Both the position numbers and the translations under genes were made by a program. From the NCBI GenBank assembly GCA_029227815.1, contig CP118523.1, forward strand, positions 3,534,001 to 3,598,000: a stretch of DNA of 64,000 nt, written 5' to 3'. The notes below the pieces were generated by a model. It was not told where the DNA came from. It worked only from the letters and a program-made list of their open reading frames with translations, and did no database searches. Within the stretch, counting starts at the first letter, position 1, and the number at the start of each line of letters is the position of its first letter. The DNA is from Clostridiaceae bacterium M8S5. GTDB taxonomy: Bacteria; Bacillota; Clostridia; Tissierellales; MCWD3. This document shows positions 35,701 to 44,488 of the stretch, piece after piece.

Positions 35701-35741
35701 GTCAATTACTAACTACTTTATAAGTTTTTTAGCTAAAATTA

Positions 35742-35776
35742 AAAAAAGGAACAGAAATAAATTCTGTCCTTTTTTG
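35742..35776 (+). terminator. Terminator of the Crp/Fnr gene
   Basis: AAAAAAGGAACAGAA pairs with TTCTGTCCTTTTTT (one bulge) and ends in a T-run. Confidence 0.82.
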
Positions 35777-35813
35777 TATAAAGGCTTTTTGCTACCCTAT
35801 ATCTCCTATTATT

Positions 35814-36117
35814 TTATCGTGCAAAGCACTTAAATTCGAATATTTCTACTCTTCCTCCTGGATGTGCTGTACAATACAATCTCACTTTTGTAACATTGGA
35901 CCTATCCGTAAAATCTTTGGTTATATAACTAAATGAATTAGCACTCTGAAAGCATCATGCCATGAACCATCATAGTATCGTGCTTTCCATTTATTTATAT
36001 GCCAACTACCAGAGTTATCTTCTAAGACTTGAGCACGTGTTATTGTAATAGGTGTATTAAATGAATACTCTATCCAAACTTCATTAGCATTTGACCCTGC
36101 ACCTGGTTTTACAAATT
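35814..36117 (-). pseudogene. C-terminal remnant of an F5/8 type C (discoidin) domain protein
   Basis: The translation gives KPGAGSNANEVWIEYSFNTP, ITITRAQVLEDNSGSWHINK and WKARYYDGSWHD, then needs a one-base shift near 35945 to continue NSFSYITKDFTDRSNVTKVR and AHPGGRVEIFEFKCFA before the stop. This is the carbohydrate-binding F5/8C fold commonly appended to clostridial glycosidases. No start codon or upstream catalytic domain remains. Confidence 0.7.
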
Positions 36118-36198
36118 AAACTTAGTTTCTAATGCAATTCCCAATGAAAGTCCTCTCATATTTGTTATGTATTCGTATGATTTAACAATTTTATACTA

Positions 36199-36232
36199 AA
36201 AAAAGATGTTTAGTCAATTTAAACATCTTCTT
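36199..36232 (-). terminator. Terminator of the gene at 36245
   Basis: AAGATGTTT pairs with AAACATCTT around 9 bases, with a T-run following on the minus strand. Confidence 0.8.
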
Positions 36233-36244
36233 TATCTCATATTG

Positions 36245-37198
36245 TTATTTGATTTTGTCCAATATTCTGATTATCCTAACAGTACAATCTATCTTTCTAT
36301 TAATACTTTTTCTCCATGACTCGGATAGTGGAAAATTCATCTTATCTCTGGCAATTTTCCCCATATCCCAAAAGCCATCTTCAGAAACATTTTTGTTTAT
36401 CCAGTTAGTAAACTCTACAAACTTGTCTTTACAACCTTCATATCGACTAAGTAGTTCGTATGCTCTAATATATCTATTTGCCTCTCTAGAGCAAAAATCT
36501 TTAGGTGGTGTCTTTAAATTATTACTGTAAATATAGTATATTCCTTTATCTTCATTCATTATATAATCTAAAAACTTTGATCGAATATCACTATCCAAAT
36601 ACCCTGCTAACAAAGAAACTACATAGAAATTTTGAAATCCCCATATACTCTTCTTAGGCTCCGGTTTTAAAACTTCATTGTAAGCCTCTAAATATGCCTT
36701 ATAATCATAAGTATCTTCTGAAAATGCATGAGTTATAATTTGAGCCCATTTTTCTGCCATATTTATAGCTAGTTCATTTGATGTATCTATTCTGACCATC
36801 CAAGTTGCAACAAATAGCTTAGTTAACAAACCCCAATCATGCTTCTTTTCATTATAGTCTCTTAATACTATCTCACCAAGCATATAACTATTCATATAAC
36901 CTAGTACCTTTTTTATAGGTTCATCGTTTATATCTAACCCCACTGTCAAAAGCCTTCTGATAGCTTGCTCTGTTGTGATTTTTGAACTTGAAAACTGACT
37001 CATACTGTGAAATTGTCCCCATGAGCCGTCGTCCCACTGTAAGCTTGTGATATTTTTTATGTGTTTTGATTCCAACAAAGCTTGTTTTGCTTTTAAAAGT
37101 ATTTTATCATCTTTGCTAAGTTTTATTATATCTCTCATAAGTAAGTACTTAGGTATAGTATCTAAATCATAATTTAATAACGCTTTTGCACTTATCAT
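36245..37198 (-). CDS. Hypothetical protein with terpene-cyclase-like helical repeat features
   Basis: This 317-residue cytosolic, helix-rich protein has blocks LQWDDGSWGQFHSM, TTEQAIRRLLTVGLD and ENVSEDGFWDMG-like (NVSEDGFWDMGK). They recall the DG-SWG and TT-AL-L-LG repeats of squalene/prenyltransferase-type alpha/alpha toroids. The DxDD catalytic motif is absent, so no activity is proposed. The start at MISAKALL follows GAGAGGG. It lies 13 bp after a decayed peptidase gene, with which it was probably cotranscribed. The family assignment is tentative. Confidence 0.62.
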   Translation of the reverse strand: MISAKALLNYDLDTIPKYLLMRDIIKLSKDDKILLKAKQALLESKHIKNITSLQWDDGSWGQFHSMSQFSSSKITTEQAIRRLLTVGLDINDEPIKKVLGYMNSYMLGEIVLRDYNEKKHDWGLLTKLFVATWMVRIDTSNELAINMAEKWAQIITHAFSEDTYDYKAYLEAYNEVLKPEPKKSIWGFQNFYVVSLLAGYLDSDIRSKFLDYIMNEDKGIYYIYSNNLKTPPKDFCSREANRYIRAYELLSRYEGCKDKFVEFTNWINKNVSEDGFWDMGKIARDKMNFPLSESWRKSINRKIDCTVRIIRILDKIK

Positions 37199-37211
37199 CC
37201 AATCCCTCTCT

Positions 37212-37835
37212 TTAACCATTTATTAAATGACTATTTCCTTGATTGTCAACATAAATAAAGTCCATGTTTTTTAAACGTATAATATCTATGTTATATTTTT
37301 GCTCTAAGTTAAAAGCTTTTCTTCTAGACCATTTACTTTTGATACAAACATATCGTAGTGGGGAAATAATATGTGATAAGTCATATTAAGCCCGTTAATA
37401 TCCAAACCTTCTTCAACAGGTAACCCTTCTATATTATTAAACTCACCTGCTAATTTATTGCCTGTTGAAAGCAACATAGCACCTGCACTTGCTCCTACTA
37501 TAACTTTATTGTTTTGTATCATATCAATTAATACTCTATCTGCACCTGATTGCCTCATGCATTTTACTAATTTAGTATATACTCCTCCTATTACTACAAC
37601 TAAATCATATTCTCTTAGTCCACATATGTTTTGACTTTCTACATCAATAAAATCAACAACACCAATACCTTTACTCTTCAAAAACTCTTTAGTTCTTAAT
37701 GCTATAGGATGTTTGGCTTTTGTAGGTATCCCCGTTGGTATTATACAAGCTTTATTTATGCACTTAGTTATTGTTTTTTTCTATTGTTTCGTAGACTTTG
37801 TGATTAATGAAACCTGTTGATGTTAATAAAATCAT
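37212..37835 (-). pseudogene. Frameshifted peptidase S51 (dipeptidase E-like) gene
   Basis: Three frames join into one S51-like protein: MILLTSTGFINHKVYETIEK, then (shift at about 37767, in an A-run) CIIPTGIPTKAKHPIALRTK and VDFIDVESQNICGL, the catalytic Ser in VGASAGAML, FPHYDMFV, and (second shift near 37325) IDIIRLKNMDFIYVDN. GGAGAGGA precedes the ATG. Peptidase S51 enzymes cleave Asp-Xaa dipeptides or cyanophycin. The two shifts make the gene non-functional unless both are sequence errors. Confidence 0.75.
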
Positions 37836-37920
37836 AAAAAATCCTCTCCCTTTTAACTATTAACATTATATCAAATTGTCTTGTTTTATACAAACCCATG
37901 TTCGATTCTATTATGCATTG

Positions 37921-37949
37921 TACATATATATACATATTTGCATATTATA
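37921..37949 (+). promoter_or_regulatory. Possible SigK-type promoter of the first chitinase
   Basis: TACA (37921-37924), a 16-bp gap and CATATTATA (37941-37949) fit the sigma-K pattern mACm-N16-CATAnnnTA, 45 bp before the start codon. The region is very AT-rich, and a weak sigma-A reading (TTGTAC, 19 bp, TATTAT) also exists, so this is suggestive only. Confidence 0.4.
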
Positions 37950-37994
37950 TCGTGGAATAGTAATAATTTTATTTTAAATGAAAGGGGCAATAAA

Positions 37995-39857
37995 ATGGCC
38001 ATTAAATACTCACTCTCTTATGACGCTAACAATTACTCTGGCGGATATACTGTTAACATAAATATAAACAATATAGGTGACGAAACTATAGGCGATTGGA
38101 CTATGGAATTTGACTTTGCTGGTGATGAACAAATCCTTAGTTTTTGGAATGTAGCTTCTTATCTACAAGAAGGCTCTCATGTAACAGCGACAAATGAAAG
38201 TTTTACTGGTAATATTCCACCAGGTGGATCAGCTCAAATAGGTATGAGTGTATCAAGTACAAATCCTTTTATAGCTTTTAATAATGTAACATTAAATGGT
38301 ATACCTCCTACTATTGAATACGGCGATATCTCAGTAACCGTAAATACGCCTTCTTTTAGTCCATCAATATTTACTCCAACTATTACAATAGGTGATATCT
38401 CAATGGAAATCCCTTGGGGTGAAACAAAGCCATTTACCTTACCTGCAGATATGTCCTATCTAATTGAAGCAGAACCTTATGTTACAACCGAATATATATA
38501 TAGTGGTGAAGCAACTCCGAATTCTGTAGATTTAAAACCAGACACTGTTGTAAACGTTGTTGTTGATTATACTCAAAATGAAATCAATCCTAATGTATTT
38601 GGTGGGTATTTTGCATCTTGGAGTGATAGATGGGCTAATCAAGGTATGAGTACTGACTTAGCTAATCTTCCTTCTTATGTTAATTTAGTCTTAGTTTCCT
38701 TTGGCAAACCTGATATGACTTACTCTGGAAACCTAAATTTAGACGGTACTGGTCTTTCTTTTAGTTATGATGGTTCTGTCTTAAAAGAAGCTATAGCAGT
38801 TTTAAAACAACGTAACCCTTCTACTAAAGTAGTTTTAAGTATAGGTGGTGAAACCTATACTGGATGGGATGAATGGGATATTGATACTATAGTTACAGTC
38901 GTTCAAGATTTTGGATTTGACGGCATAGATATTGACTTTGAGCCTGACGGTGGATTTGGATGCCTTCCTGATGCTTCTGGTGTTATAAAATGTAGAGCAG
39001 ATCAACAATATATTGAACTAATTCAATCTGCAAGAGCGGCTCTTCCTAGACCTATGATTGTAACAGCTTCTCCTTTTAGTGTAGGTGCGTATGGTGAAGA
39101 TCAATGGGTTGATGCTCCTCCTGCTAACCTAGCTAATACAGGTATGTTTTTGAATCCGATGAGAACTGCTGGCGACGACCTTGATTATGTGAATGTACAG
39201 GGTTATAATGCTGGAGAAGTATTTGATCCACTACAAGCCACACAAGCATATAATTTCTATTTTGGAAATGGTATTTTAATGGGAGCTCATGTTCCTCCAG
39301 AGGCTTATGGTAATCATATCTGGACTGTATCTGAAATAAATCGAGTAGGTTCATATATCAATGATAACAATGTAGGTGGAATGATGATGTGGCAATTATA
39401 CGCTACTACGCCAGATCCAAGCGATGATTTCCCTGACAATCAAATCATGGCTAGTGCTATAGCTAGAAACCTCGGATTCCCTAATTATGATGCACCATTA
39501 TTCCCACTATCGAATCCATCTGATTTAAGTAATGTAGATAATATTACTATTGAAGGAATGAATGCAAGAGTTCCAAATAATCCAAGTATCAGTTCACGTA
39601 TTTTCCCAAGTGGTAATAACTACGAGCTTATAATGTATATTAACTCGGGATATAACGCTACTATGGTTACCTTATATGAAAATGGTAATCCTATTGTATG
39701 TAAAGCTGTAACTGACACGACTCCAGATAGGCAAGAAGTTAGAATAAAACTAAGTTCTAAACCTGATGGTTATTACTCTTACCGTTTCTTGGTGGAAAAC
39801 TCATTTGGTGCTGTTTACACCGATTATTTGACTCTTAATATTCTCCAAGCTTATTAA
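37995..39857 (+). CDS. GH18 chitinase with N-terminal CBM2-like domain, no signal peptide
   Basis: This 620-residue protein starts at the ATG after AAAGGGG; a longer in-frame extension has no ribosome site. Residues 1-100 form a CBM2-like cellulose/chitin-binding domain (YSGGYTVNININNIGDETIGDW...FTGNIPPGGSAQIGM). A linker domain follows, then a GH18 barrel (about 195-520) with SIGGE and the catalytic DGIDIDFE (Asp309-Glu316), and a C-terminal Ig-like domain. GH18 enzymes hydrolyse beta-1,4 GlcNAc links in chitin, with the Glu as acid. No signal peptide is visible, so release needs lysis or another route. A possible SigK promoter would fit release with the mother cell. Confidence 0.9.
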   Translation: MAIKYSLSYDANNYSGGYTVNININNIGDETIGDWTMEFDFAGDEQILSFWNVASYLQEGSHVTATNESFTGNIPPGGSAQIGMSVSSTNPFIAFNNVTLNGIPPTIEYGDISVTVNTPSFSPSIFTPTITIGDISMEIPWGETKPFTLPADMSYLIEAEPYVTTEYIYSGEATPNSVDLKPDTVVNVVVDYTQNEINPNVFGGYFASWSDRWANQGMSTDLANLPSYVNLVLVSFGKPDMTYSGNLNLDGTGLSFSYDGSVLKEAIAVLKQRNPSTKVVLSIGGETYTGWDEWDIDTIVTVVQDFGFDGIDIDFEPDGGFGCLPDASGVIKCRADQQYIELIQSARAALPRPMIVTASPFSVGAYGEDQWVDAPPANLANTGMFLNPMRTAGDDLDYVNVQGYNAGEVFDPLQATQAYNFYFGNGILMGAHVPPEAYGNHIWTVSEINRVGSYINDNNVGGMMMWQLYATTPDPSDDFPDNQIMASAIARNLGFPNYDAPLFPLSNPSDLSNVDNITIEGMNARVPNNPSISSRIFPSGNNYELIMYINSGYNATMVTLYENGNPIVCKAVTDTTPDRQEVRIKLSSKPDGYYSYRFLVENSFGAVYTDYLTLNILQAY

Positions 39858-39863
39858 AACAAC

Positions 39864-39897
39864 AAACAACCACGGATACTTTGCTCCGTGGTTGTTT
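39864..39897. terminator. Bidirectional terminator after the first chitinase
   Basis: AAACAACCACGGA pairs perfectly with TCCGTGGTTGTTT around 8 bases. It serves the chitinase and probably the convergent gene at 39948. Confidence 0.88.
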
Positions 39898-39947
39898 ATA
39901 CTACACATTTTTAAATTAATCGTTCTCTTACTAATAGCAAATAAATA

Positions 39948-40232
39948 TTATTCAAACTCTGTTCCACAATGTGGACAGCTATGTACATTACCAGCAAGTC
40001 TGTTTGGTAGACATGCTCTACATACAGGACACCTCCAAGGTATCACCATAATTAAAAATCCGCTAAATAATGCTAATCCTGCTATTACTGTTAAATACAC
40101 TGGTGGTTCTCTAAAAACACCTGTATATTCAAGTATTGCAAATATTATTACTGTACCTAATGATATCAATAGTCCAATATTCCTGAAAATAACTTTTTTC
40201 CTGAATTTCCGTTTGACTAATTCTTGTTCCAT
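39948..40232 (-). CDS. Small membrane protein with C-terminal zinc ribbon
   Basis: This 94-residue protein has a basic N-terminus, two membrane helices (about 16-36 and 45-66) and a C-terminal double-CxxC ribbon (CPVCRACL...CPHCG). It is probably an inner-membrane protein with a cytosolic metal site. The function is unknown. AGGAGG precedes the ATG. Confidence 0.78.
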   Translation of the reverse strand: MEQELVKRKFRKKVIFRNIGLLISLGTVIIFAILEYTGVFREPPVYLTVIAGLALFSGFLIMVIPWRCPVCRACLPNRLAGNVHSCPHCGTEFE

Positions 40233-40634
40233 ATCTACCTCCTAGGATAATATTTAGTTACAACTCAATATGCAATTTTTGTAATATAATATTTTATTTG
40301 CTATTACTTTCTACTATTATTTTACTATATTATACTTTTTGGTTCAAATTTATTTAGTTCTATAATCTGAAACACTTATAATGAAAGTATATAATTTATA
40401 TTTTAAATATTAATAATCAACTGCTGAAGATGGTTAAATTAACTGGCTTAAATTAATAAATAATGCTTTAACTTATATTAAAAAAAATAGATGAGTTCAA
40501 TTAAATTCAGATAGCCTTGAAAATAAGCTCATTTAGCATTGACGTAACTCTTTTATTGGATAGTTTTTGAAGCGTTTTTTTAGAAACTTCATATAAATAT
40601 ATAAAGACTATTTTTATGAAGGAGGTTATAAATA
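40233..40634 (+). other. Long AT-rich leader of the second chitinase
   Basis: No gene is visible in these 400 bp. A TTGACG at 40539-40544 with TAGTTT about 16 bp on is a weak promoter candidate. GATGAG at 40491 and CTCAT at 40528 could pair, but I see no known riboswitch core. AAGGAGG sits 9 bases before the chitinase ATG. Confidence 0.35.
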
Positions 40635-42215
40635 ATGATTCATCCGTATATATATGGGTTAATGCTAGAACACTACATGCGTATGGATTTTTATGCTAGA
40701 ATGCGTTATGCAAATTATCTCAATTCTTTAAATGAACATACTAACTATCTTGATGCAATGAAAATAGATCCATGGAATAGTAATATTGTCTATTGGGGCG
40801 GAGAACAAGTTACGTATAATGGTAAAGTTTATGAAGCTAAATGGTGGACTAGAGGTGACGTTCCTGATAAACCTGTAGCTAATCCTTGGGAAACTCCTTG
40901 GAAACTAGTTTCTGGAGGTACTGAACCATCCCCTACTCCACAGCCGACTCCAGAACCTACCCCTATTCCAACTCCTATACCTACTCCTGAAGAACCACCT
41001 ACACAAAACATACCTAACGTCTATCCGGATTATAGTAATGTAGATGTTGGTAAAGGTATAAAATGGCCAAGTAAATGTTTTGCTCCTTTTGTTGATGCCA
41101 CAGGATGGCCACCTCTTAAATTTGCTGACATGGCAAACACTTTATCTGTACCATACTTTAATCTAGGTTTTGTTGTATCTGAGAGTAGTAATCTATGTAA
41201 AGCAAGTTGGGGAACATATTATGCCGGCGAAGCTGGTCCATTAAATGACCAGATAAAATCCATTCGTGCAATGGGTGGAGACGTCATAGTATCGTTTGGT
41301 GGAGCTGCAAATACACCTTTACATGTAACTGCTCCTGATGTAAACACCTTAAAGGAGCAATATAAGAGATTTATCAAAGCATATGGTCTAACTAGAATTG
41401 ATTTTGATATAGAAGGTGCTTGGCTAAATGATAAAAACTCATTAGTAAGAAACAGCAAAGCAATAAAACTGCTACAAGATGAACTAAAAAATGAAAACTA
41501 CATGCTACAAGTTTGGTATACACTACCTGTTCTGCCTAGTGGATTAACTGCAGATGGAATCAATTCACTCCGATATTTACTTGCTGAAAAAGTTAATTTA
41601 GATGGTGTAAATGTGATGACTATGGATTATGGTGATTCGGTAGCACCTAATCCACAAGGTAGAATGGCTCAGTATGGAATAGATGCTATAACTAATCTAC
41701 ATGCTCAGCTCAAATCTGTACACAATGAATATGGTATTAGCAAAAGTGATTCAGAACTATGGAGCATGATAGGAACCACTCCTATGATTGGTATGAATGA
41801 TGTAACAACTGAAATATTTACGATTAATGACGCTAATAAAACAGTAGCTTTTGCAAAACAAAAATCAATAGGTATGATATCTATGTGGTCACTTAACAGA
41901 GACAAACAATGCCCTGGCGGTGAAACTAAATATGTATCAATTACTTGTAGTAGTATTCTTCAAAAAGACTATGAGTTTTCAAGCACATTCAATAAATATA
42001 ATGATTTGAGCAATTTCAAGCCAGGTTCAGGTCCTACCCCGCCATCACCTGGTGAAGGAGGTATCCCTAACTGGTCATCTACAGCTGTTTATGTTGGTGG
42101 AGACAGAGTTAAGTATGAAGGAAAGACATATGAAGCCAAATGGTGGAATCAAGGTAGTAACCCTACTAAAGAAGTCGCAAACCCTTGGGAGACGCCTTGG
42201 AAATTAATAGGTTGA
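40635..42215 (+). CDS. GH18 chitinase flanked by two CBM5/12 chitin-binding domains, no signal peptide
   Basis: This 526-residue protein has an unusual 40-residue Tyr/Met/Arg-rich N-terminus (MIHPYIYGLMLEHYMRMDFY), a CBM5/12 domain (about 46-95; VYWGGEQVTYNGKVYEAKWW) and a Pro/Thr linker. A GH18 barrel follows (about 135-455) with IVSFGGA and catalytic RIDFDIEG (Asp256, Asp258, Glu260), then a second linker and CBM5/12 (about 480-526; WSSTAVYVGGDRVKYEGKTY). The DFDIEG variant belongs to chitinases of the ChiD/bacillary type. No signal peptide is present; the N-terminus could be a targeting tag, for example to a spore coat or a toxin complex, but that is speculation. Confidence 0.92.
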   Translation: MIHPYIYGLMLEHYMRMDFYARMRYANYLNSLNEHTNYLDAMKIDPWNSNIVYWGGEQVTYNGKVYEAKWWTRGDVPDKPVANPWETPWKLVSGGTEPSPTPQPTPEPTPIPTPIPTPEEPPTQNIPNVYPDYSNVDVGKGIKWPSKCFAPFVDATGWPPLKFADMANTLSVPYFNLGFVVSESSNLCKASWGTYYAGEAGPLNDQIKSIRAMGGDVIVSFGGAANTPLHVTAPDVNTLKEQYKRFIKAYGLTRIDFDIEGAWLNDKNSLVRNSKAIKLLQDELKNENYMLQVWYTLPVLPSGLTADGINSLRYLLAEKVNLDGVNVMTMDYGDSVAPNPQGRMAQYGIDAITNLHAQLKSVHNEYGISKSDSELWSMIGTTPMIGMNDVTTEIFTINDANKTVAFAKQKSIGMISMWSLNRDKQCPGGETKYVSITCSSILQKDYEFSSTFNKYNDLSNFKPGSGPTPPSPGEGGIPNWSSTAVYVGGDRVKYEGKTYEAKWWNQGSNPTKEVANPWETPWKLIG

Positions 42216-42234
42216 TTTAAAAACACAAGAAAGT

Positions 42235-42426
42235 GGTTCATAATGAACCTCTTAGATTGATGACAAAGTTATCAATCTAACAGACTTTAGTAAAAGTTCA
42301 GTTTCAAGGCGTGTTAAAATTGAGTAGCAGAGCTTACTTAGAGGTAAGTGAGCAACGGAAATTTGAATACAACGCAGAAATTGGGCTTTTTTCTACAGTC
42401 TGAGTGGTCTTATACATAAACCACTC
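42235..42426. repeat. Highly structured intergenic repeat with nested inverted repeats
   Basis: Successive stems are GGTTCA/TGAACC (42235-42249), TTAGATTGAT/ATCAATCTAA (42252-42280) and an outer CAGACT...AGTCTG (42281-42402). The outer stem encloses AAAAG/CTTTT, GCGTgTT/AACGC, AAATT/AATTT and an apical GCTTACTTA/TAAGTGAGC (42332-42353). GAGTGGT/ACCACTC (42402-42426) follows. The inner part resembles, from memory, dispersed structured repeats in clostridial intergenic regions. The last stem can terminate the kinase operon from the minus strand. Confidence 0.75.
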
Positions 42427-42432
42427 TCTTTA

Positions 42433-43809
42433 CTATACTATAGGTATAGTTATTACCACTTTCCCACCATGACCTTTTGAATTCTCTATTATGAGTTTAC
42501 CGTTATGTTTCTTTACTATAGAGTCAGCTATATACAGCCCTAAACCATAGTGCTGTGATGAGCTTCTGCTCAAATCAGACATATAAAATTGTTTCTTAGC
42601 AAATTTTATATCTTCTCTGGTAAAACCCTTACCACTATCTATAATTATAAACTTTAAACAATCTTCTTCTCCAACAGCTTTAAATATTATTTTCCCTCCT
42701 ACAGGCGTATAATTTACTGCATTTGAAACAATATTCATCAAACAACGATAAAATAAATCTTTATCTATGGTTAGTAATTGTGGTAAATTCTCATTCTTGT
42801 GTACAACTTCTATATCTTTTGGAGTAGCCAATACAATAAGTTCTTTTGTTATATCTTTAATAAATTCTTCTGTATTTATATTGTTTAAAGAAAATGAAAT
42901 ACCTAAATCAATATTCGATAATCTGTTTAACAATATAATATACTGCTCTATTTGTTGAATCTTTTTTAAAATATAATCCATATATTCTTTTTGTTCGTTA
43001 TCCAGTTTTGTTTCTTTTAATAGCTCTGCATTACCTTTAGCGACGGTTAGTGGAGTTTTTAAGTCATGAGCTAGTGCAGATATCTGCTCTCTCTTTGATT
43101 GCTCAAAGTTCCATTGATTTTCTAATGATTTCTTTAGTTCTGTTTTCATATCTGATAGCGAGATAAGTATATTATCGAACTCTTCAATCTTTGAGCTTCC
43201 CGTATCAAAATTTAAGTCTTGCTCCTTTATTTTTTTTGTCGCAACTAATAAAGGTTCTAAGCTTACTTTTAAATTTTTAGCAAATATAAGTGTAATAAAT
43301 ATTACTGCTATTAAACACACCACCCCAAAACTTATGATTAATAAAATCTCTGGCTTAGGAAAATGCTCGTTTAGCCACTCAGAGTTATAATTGAGTTGTA
43401 CATAATATTGCAATACACATATTTCATCACCGTTTTCTATTAAGTAATATCTTTTAGATGACCCTAAATATTTATCTAATTTGTTTTTTGCAAATAGGAT
43501 GGATTGTTTTAAATTTTCTTCGTTCATATTAGTCTTTTTGATGTTTAACTCTTTGTCCAATATAGTATATCTACATCCCTGTGGTATCATCTCTTCTGTT
43601 ATTTCTTTTGCATTAATTAATACAGGCTTCATTTGTTTTATTATATTTTCTACATGGTTTGCAGGAATTAAAAATTCATATTTCAAACCTATGCTAACTA
43701 AAAGCATAATAATAGAAGCTATAATAGCAAATACAATTATTAATGTAGCCAAATACTTTATAAAGACTGCTTTTAAAGTGGTTTTTCTGTTTATCTTATT
43801 TATTTCCAT
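42433..43809 (-). CDS. Lantibiotic-responsive sensor histidine kinase (NisK/CprK-like)
   Basis: This 458-residue kinase has two membrane helices (about 16-38 and 160-183) with an external domain of about 120 residues between them, a HAMP-like linker, His in ISALAHDLKTPLTVAKGNAEL (about 246), N box NIVSNAVNYTP and G box HYGLGLYIADSIV. The external domain size fits the NisK/SpaK group that senses lantibiotic-type peptides. It overlaps the regulator end by 10 bp and is the last gene of the five-gene operon. Confidence 0.92.
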   Translation of the reverse strand: MEINKINRKTTLKAVFIKYLATLIIVFAIIASIIMLLVSIGLKYEFLIPANHVENIIKQMKPVLINAKEITEEMIPQGCRYTILDKELNIKKTNMNEENLKQSILFAKNKLDKYLGSSKRYYLIENGDEICVLQYYVQLNYNSEWLNEHFPKPEILLIISFGVVCLIAVIFITLIFAKNLKVSLEPLLVATKKIKEQDLNFDTGSSKIEEFDNILISLSDMKTELKKSLENQWNFEQSKREQISALAHDLKTPLTVAKGNAELLKETKLDNEQKEYMDYILKKIQQIEQYIILLNRLSNIDLGISFSLNNINTEEFIKDITKELIVLATPKDIEVVHKNENLPQLLTIDKDLFYRCLMNIVSNAVNYTPVGGKIIFKAVGEEDCLKFIIIDSGKGFTREDIKFAKKQFYMSDLSRSSSQHYGLGLYIADSIVKKHNGKLIIENSKGHGGKVVITIPIV

Positions 43810-44459
43810 TTATAGCCTATCCCCCAAACTGTTTGTATAGGATTCATACTGTAGTTAGAAAATTTAGCCCTAATATTTTTTATATGCTCTGCTATAGCAG
43901 AGTTATTACTCTGCCTATCATATCCAAAAACTGCTTCATAAATTTGTTCTCTTGAAAATGTCTGCCCCTTATTCCTAGCCAAATATTCACAAATAGCATA
44001 CTCACTTTTTGTAAATAGTATCTTATCATTTCCTATTATTATTTCTTTGCCTAGTAAATTAAATTTAACATCTGACACTACAAAAAAACTATGCTTCTCT
44101 CGTTTTTCTCTACGGATATGTGAACTTATCCTTGCTCTAATTTCACTCATTCCAAATGGCTTTGTTATATAATCATCTGCCCCTATACCAAGTCCTAACA
44201 CTATATCACTTTCAAGTGTCTTAGCAGTAATAAAAATAATAGGACAATCTACTATATCTCTAATTTTCTTGCATACTTTGAAACCATCAATATCTGGCAT
44301 CATAACATCTAACAATATTAAATCATATCCTATGAAATCACTGCTTGACATTGATTTGGCATTATTTTTAGTTACTACAAGATGATTGTCTTTAGACAGG
44401 ATATTTTTTATGAGTATTAGAATATCAGGCTCATCATCAACAACAAGTATTTTAGCCAT
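43800..44459 (-). CDS. OmpR-family response regulator (NisR/CprR-like)
   Basis: This 219-residue regulator has receiver MAKILVVDDEPD, phospho-acceptor Asp in LILLDVMMPD, Lys in ITKPFG and a winged helix ending TVWGIGYKWK. AGGGG precedes the ATG. It lies between the immunity transporter and the kinase, so it most likely activates the transporter genes upstream. Confidence 0.93.
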   Translation of the reverse strand: MAKILVVDDEPDILILIKNILSKDNHLVVTKNNAKSMSSSDFIGYDLILLDVMMPDIDGFKVCKKIRDIVDCPIIFITAKTLESDIVLGLGIGADDYITKPFGMSEIRARISSHIRREKREKHSFFVVSDVKFNLLGKEIIIGNDKILFTKSEYAICEYLARNKGQTFSREQIYEAVFGYDRQSNNSAIAEHIKNIRAKFSNYSMNPIQTVWGIGYKWK

Positions 44460-44488
44460 ATTATCCCCTCCAATTCATCTATTATCTA

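Noticed and set aside
40829..41011. Gly/Val-rich minus-strand frame (GVGIGVGIGVGSGVGC)
   Set aside because: Antisense of the Pro/Thr linker codons in the second chitinase.
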